From: JBFEUI01 sp041547565
GTDB lineage: Bacteria > Pseudomonadota > Gammaproteobacteria > Thiohalomonadales > Thiohalomonadaceae
Length of the DNA: 14,877 bases
Assembly (NCBI GenBank): GCA_041547565.1
Contig: JBFEUI010000068.1
Span: 1 to 14,877 of the forward strand
Direction of reading: 5' to 3'
Position 1 is the first letter of the stretch. Each line of letters begins with the position of its first letter. Position numbers and translations under genes: made by a program. This document shows positions 13,740-14,877 of this stretch, piece by piece. Under the pieces are notes generated by a model. That model did no database searches. It saw nothing but the letters and a program-made list of their open reading frames with translations, and had not been told where the DNA came from.

Positions 13740-14858
13740 GTGAGTTTAACGAGTGAAGACGCCCTGCGCCTGAACGTGCTTGTGGCCAATGCCGAGGCCA
13801 TTCGCATCAATGAGAACACCATGGAGGTGTTTGGCCTGCAGGGCGACAAGGAGATGAAGGTGCAACTGCACCCCAATGACCGCTCCGACCGCTATCTGAA
13901 GGCGGTGCGCGAGATGCTCTCCAGTGCTGTGCTCGACTCGCCCGGCGGCTATCCGGTTTTTCTGCGCCGCTGGACGCGCATGGGGCAGATCGACAGCGAA
14001 CAGCTTGACCGCCTGCTGAAACTGGGCGAGCCGGAGGCGGTGATGGCCGTGGTCTGCTCGCCGGGTCTGACCGACGAGCTGGCGCGCCGCGCCTGGTGGT
14101 GTGCCCCCTATTCCGAGTATGCCCGGCGCATGCTGGAAAATTCCAATGTGGTGGCCGGTGAGATGGGGCGTGTGCTGGCCGAGTTCCTGGTCGAACACCT
14201 GCCGTTTGAGACCGAGCACAGCGAGATGCTCGACACCGTGCGTCTAGTGCTGCAGCCGGGGTTGATCGACGAGAAGACCCGACAGCGCCTGTGGGACAGC
14301 GGCCGTTCGAAGAAGACCTACCGGGTGGGATTCCTGGAGACCCTGCCGGACGGGTTGATGGCCAATGAACCACCGCGCCACGATCTCGAACAGTATCGCG
14401 AGACACTGGAAGCACTGGCCGGGCAGGATAACCGCTACGCGCAAATGTTGCTCAAGCTGCTCGATACCCCGGGGCAGTCGTTTGCCGCCACGGTGCTGGA
14501 TGCGATGCGCCGTCCCGCCGATCAGGATGTGGTCAGCGCGCTGTTCAATGCGGTTGGCAGCTATTTTTCCCGCCTGCGCCGCAACACTGGGCAGTTGCGG
14601 GAGATGGAACAGGTTACGGGTGAGGTGCAGGCGCTGTTCGATGATACCGACGAGCAGCTTGCCGTATTGCTTGCCGAGACACCCGGGCTGGAACCGGAGA
14701 TCCGCGCCATGCTGTTTCTGGCCCATATCGATGAGGCGATCCTCATTCCGATCTTTGCCGTGAGTGATGCGGTCGGTTCGGTCATGCGCAAGAAGATCGA
14801 ACCGATTACCACACCGTTCCTGGAACAGTTCACGATTCTTCGCGGGATGCAGCGCTGA
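13740..14858 (+). CDS. dsrS: DsrS-like protein (sulfur-oxidation-associated, function unknown)
   Basis: The protein has 372 residues, with no signal peptide and no convincing membrane segment, so it should be cytoplasmic. I recognise it by overall pattern as resembling the family annotated as sulfur reduction protein DsrS. The blocks are LRLNVLVANAEAIRINE near the N-terminus, SPGGYPVFLRRWTRMGQI, LGEPEAVMAVVCSPGLTDELARRAWW, GRVLAEFLVEHLPFETE and VRLVLQPGLIDEKTRQRLW. In purple sulfur bacteria dsrS lies at the end of the dsr gene cluster for oxidation of stored sulfur; its molecular role is not established. There is no catalytic motif or metal site that I can name. The pattern is all-helical and repeat-like. 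The start is GTG 13740, with GGAG at 13726-13729 about 10 bases upstream. Here it follows a MoxR-VWA pair rather than dsr genes. The symbol rests on memory of the family. Confidence 0.72.
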   Translation: MSLTSEDALRLNVLVANAEAIRINENTMEVFGLQGDKEMKVQLHPNDRSDRYLKAVREMLSSAVLDSPGGYPVFLRRWTRMGQIDSEQLDRLLKLGEPEAVMAVVCSPGLTDELARRAWWCAPYSEYARRMLENSNVVAGEMGRVLAEFLVEHLPFETEHSEMLDTVRLVLQPGLIDEKTRQRLWDSGRSKKTYRVGFLETLPDGLMANEPPRHDLEQYRETLEALAGQDNRYAQMLLKLLDTPGQSFAATVLDAMRRPADQDVVSALFNAVGSYFSRLRRNTGQLREMEQVTGEVQALFDDTDEQLAVLLAETPGLEPEIRAMLFLAHIDEAILIPIFAVSDAVGSVMRKKIEPITTPFLEQFTILRGMQR

Positions 14859-14877
14859 GGCTGCGGGCGGCCGATCA

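Overview
The window is a GC-rich chromosomal segment that reads as a gammaproteobacterium. The large proteins (PpsA, HtpG, Hsp15) have typical gammaproteobacterial form. The last gene resembles DsrS, a protein I know from dissimilatory sulfur oxidisers such as the purple sulfur bacteria. A sulfur-oxidising gammaproteobacterium is therefore the best guess, but this is inference: no dsrAB, sox or apr gene lies in the window. There is no rRNA, tRNA, CRISPR array, transposase or phage gene.

Layout. (1) Positions 1-6875 are entirely minus strand. In transcription order they hold pgm (phosphoglucomutase), ppsA (phosphoenolpyruvate synthase), a Cys/His-rich protein of unknown function, an HD-GYP cyclic-di-GMP phosphodiesterase-like protein, a secreted SYLF-domain protein, and the first 34 codons of an exported protein cut by the window edge. 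Gaps of 17-78 bp suggest one or a few co-transcribed units joining gluconeogenesis and sugar-phosphate metabolism to a signalling pair. (2) Positions 6876-7120 are a divergent intergenic region with a near-consensus heat-shock (sigma-32) promoter in front of htpG. (3) Positions 7121-10312 are plus strand: htpG with a clear intrinsic terminator, then a separate unit of a small two-CxxC protein translationally coupled to hslR (Hsp15), then a thioredoxin. This is a proteostasis and redox neighbourhood. (4) A lipoprotein gene at 10392-10922 runs convergent to the thioredoxin gene, with a strong hairpin between them. (5) Positions 11163-14858 are a plus-strand three-gene cluster: a MoxR-type AAA+ ATPase, a DUF2201-type protein with an N-terminal HExxH metallopeptidase-like domain and a C-terminal VWA domain with a complete MIDAS, and the DsrS-like protein.

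The most interesting part is region 5. MoxR ATPases paired with VWA proteins act elsewhere as ATP-driven remodelling or metal-insertion chaperones (RavA-ViaA, NorQ-NorD, CbbQ-CbbO). Here the pair is followed by a poorly understood sulfur-metabolism-associated protein, which could be its client or a third component. Both spacers of this cluster carry degenerate copies of the same repeat, built on ACGCAGAGA and GCGCAAAGA words, so the genes are separated by repeat-derived DNA rather than tightly packed.
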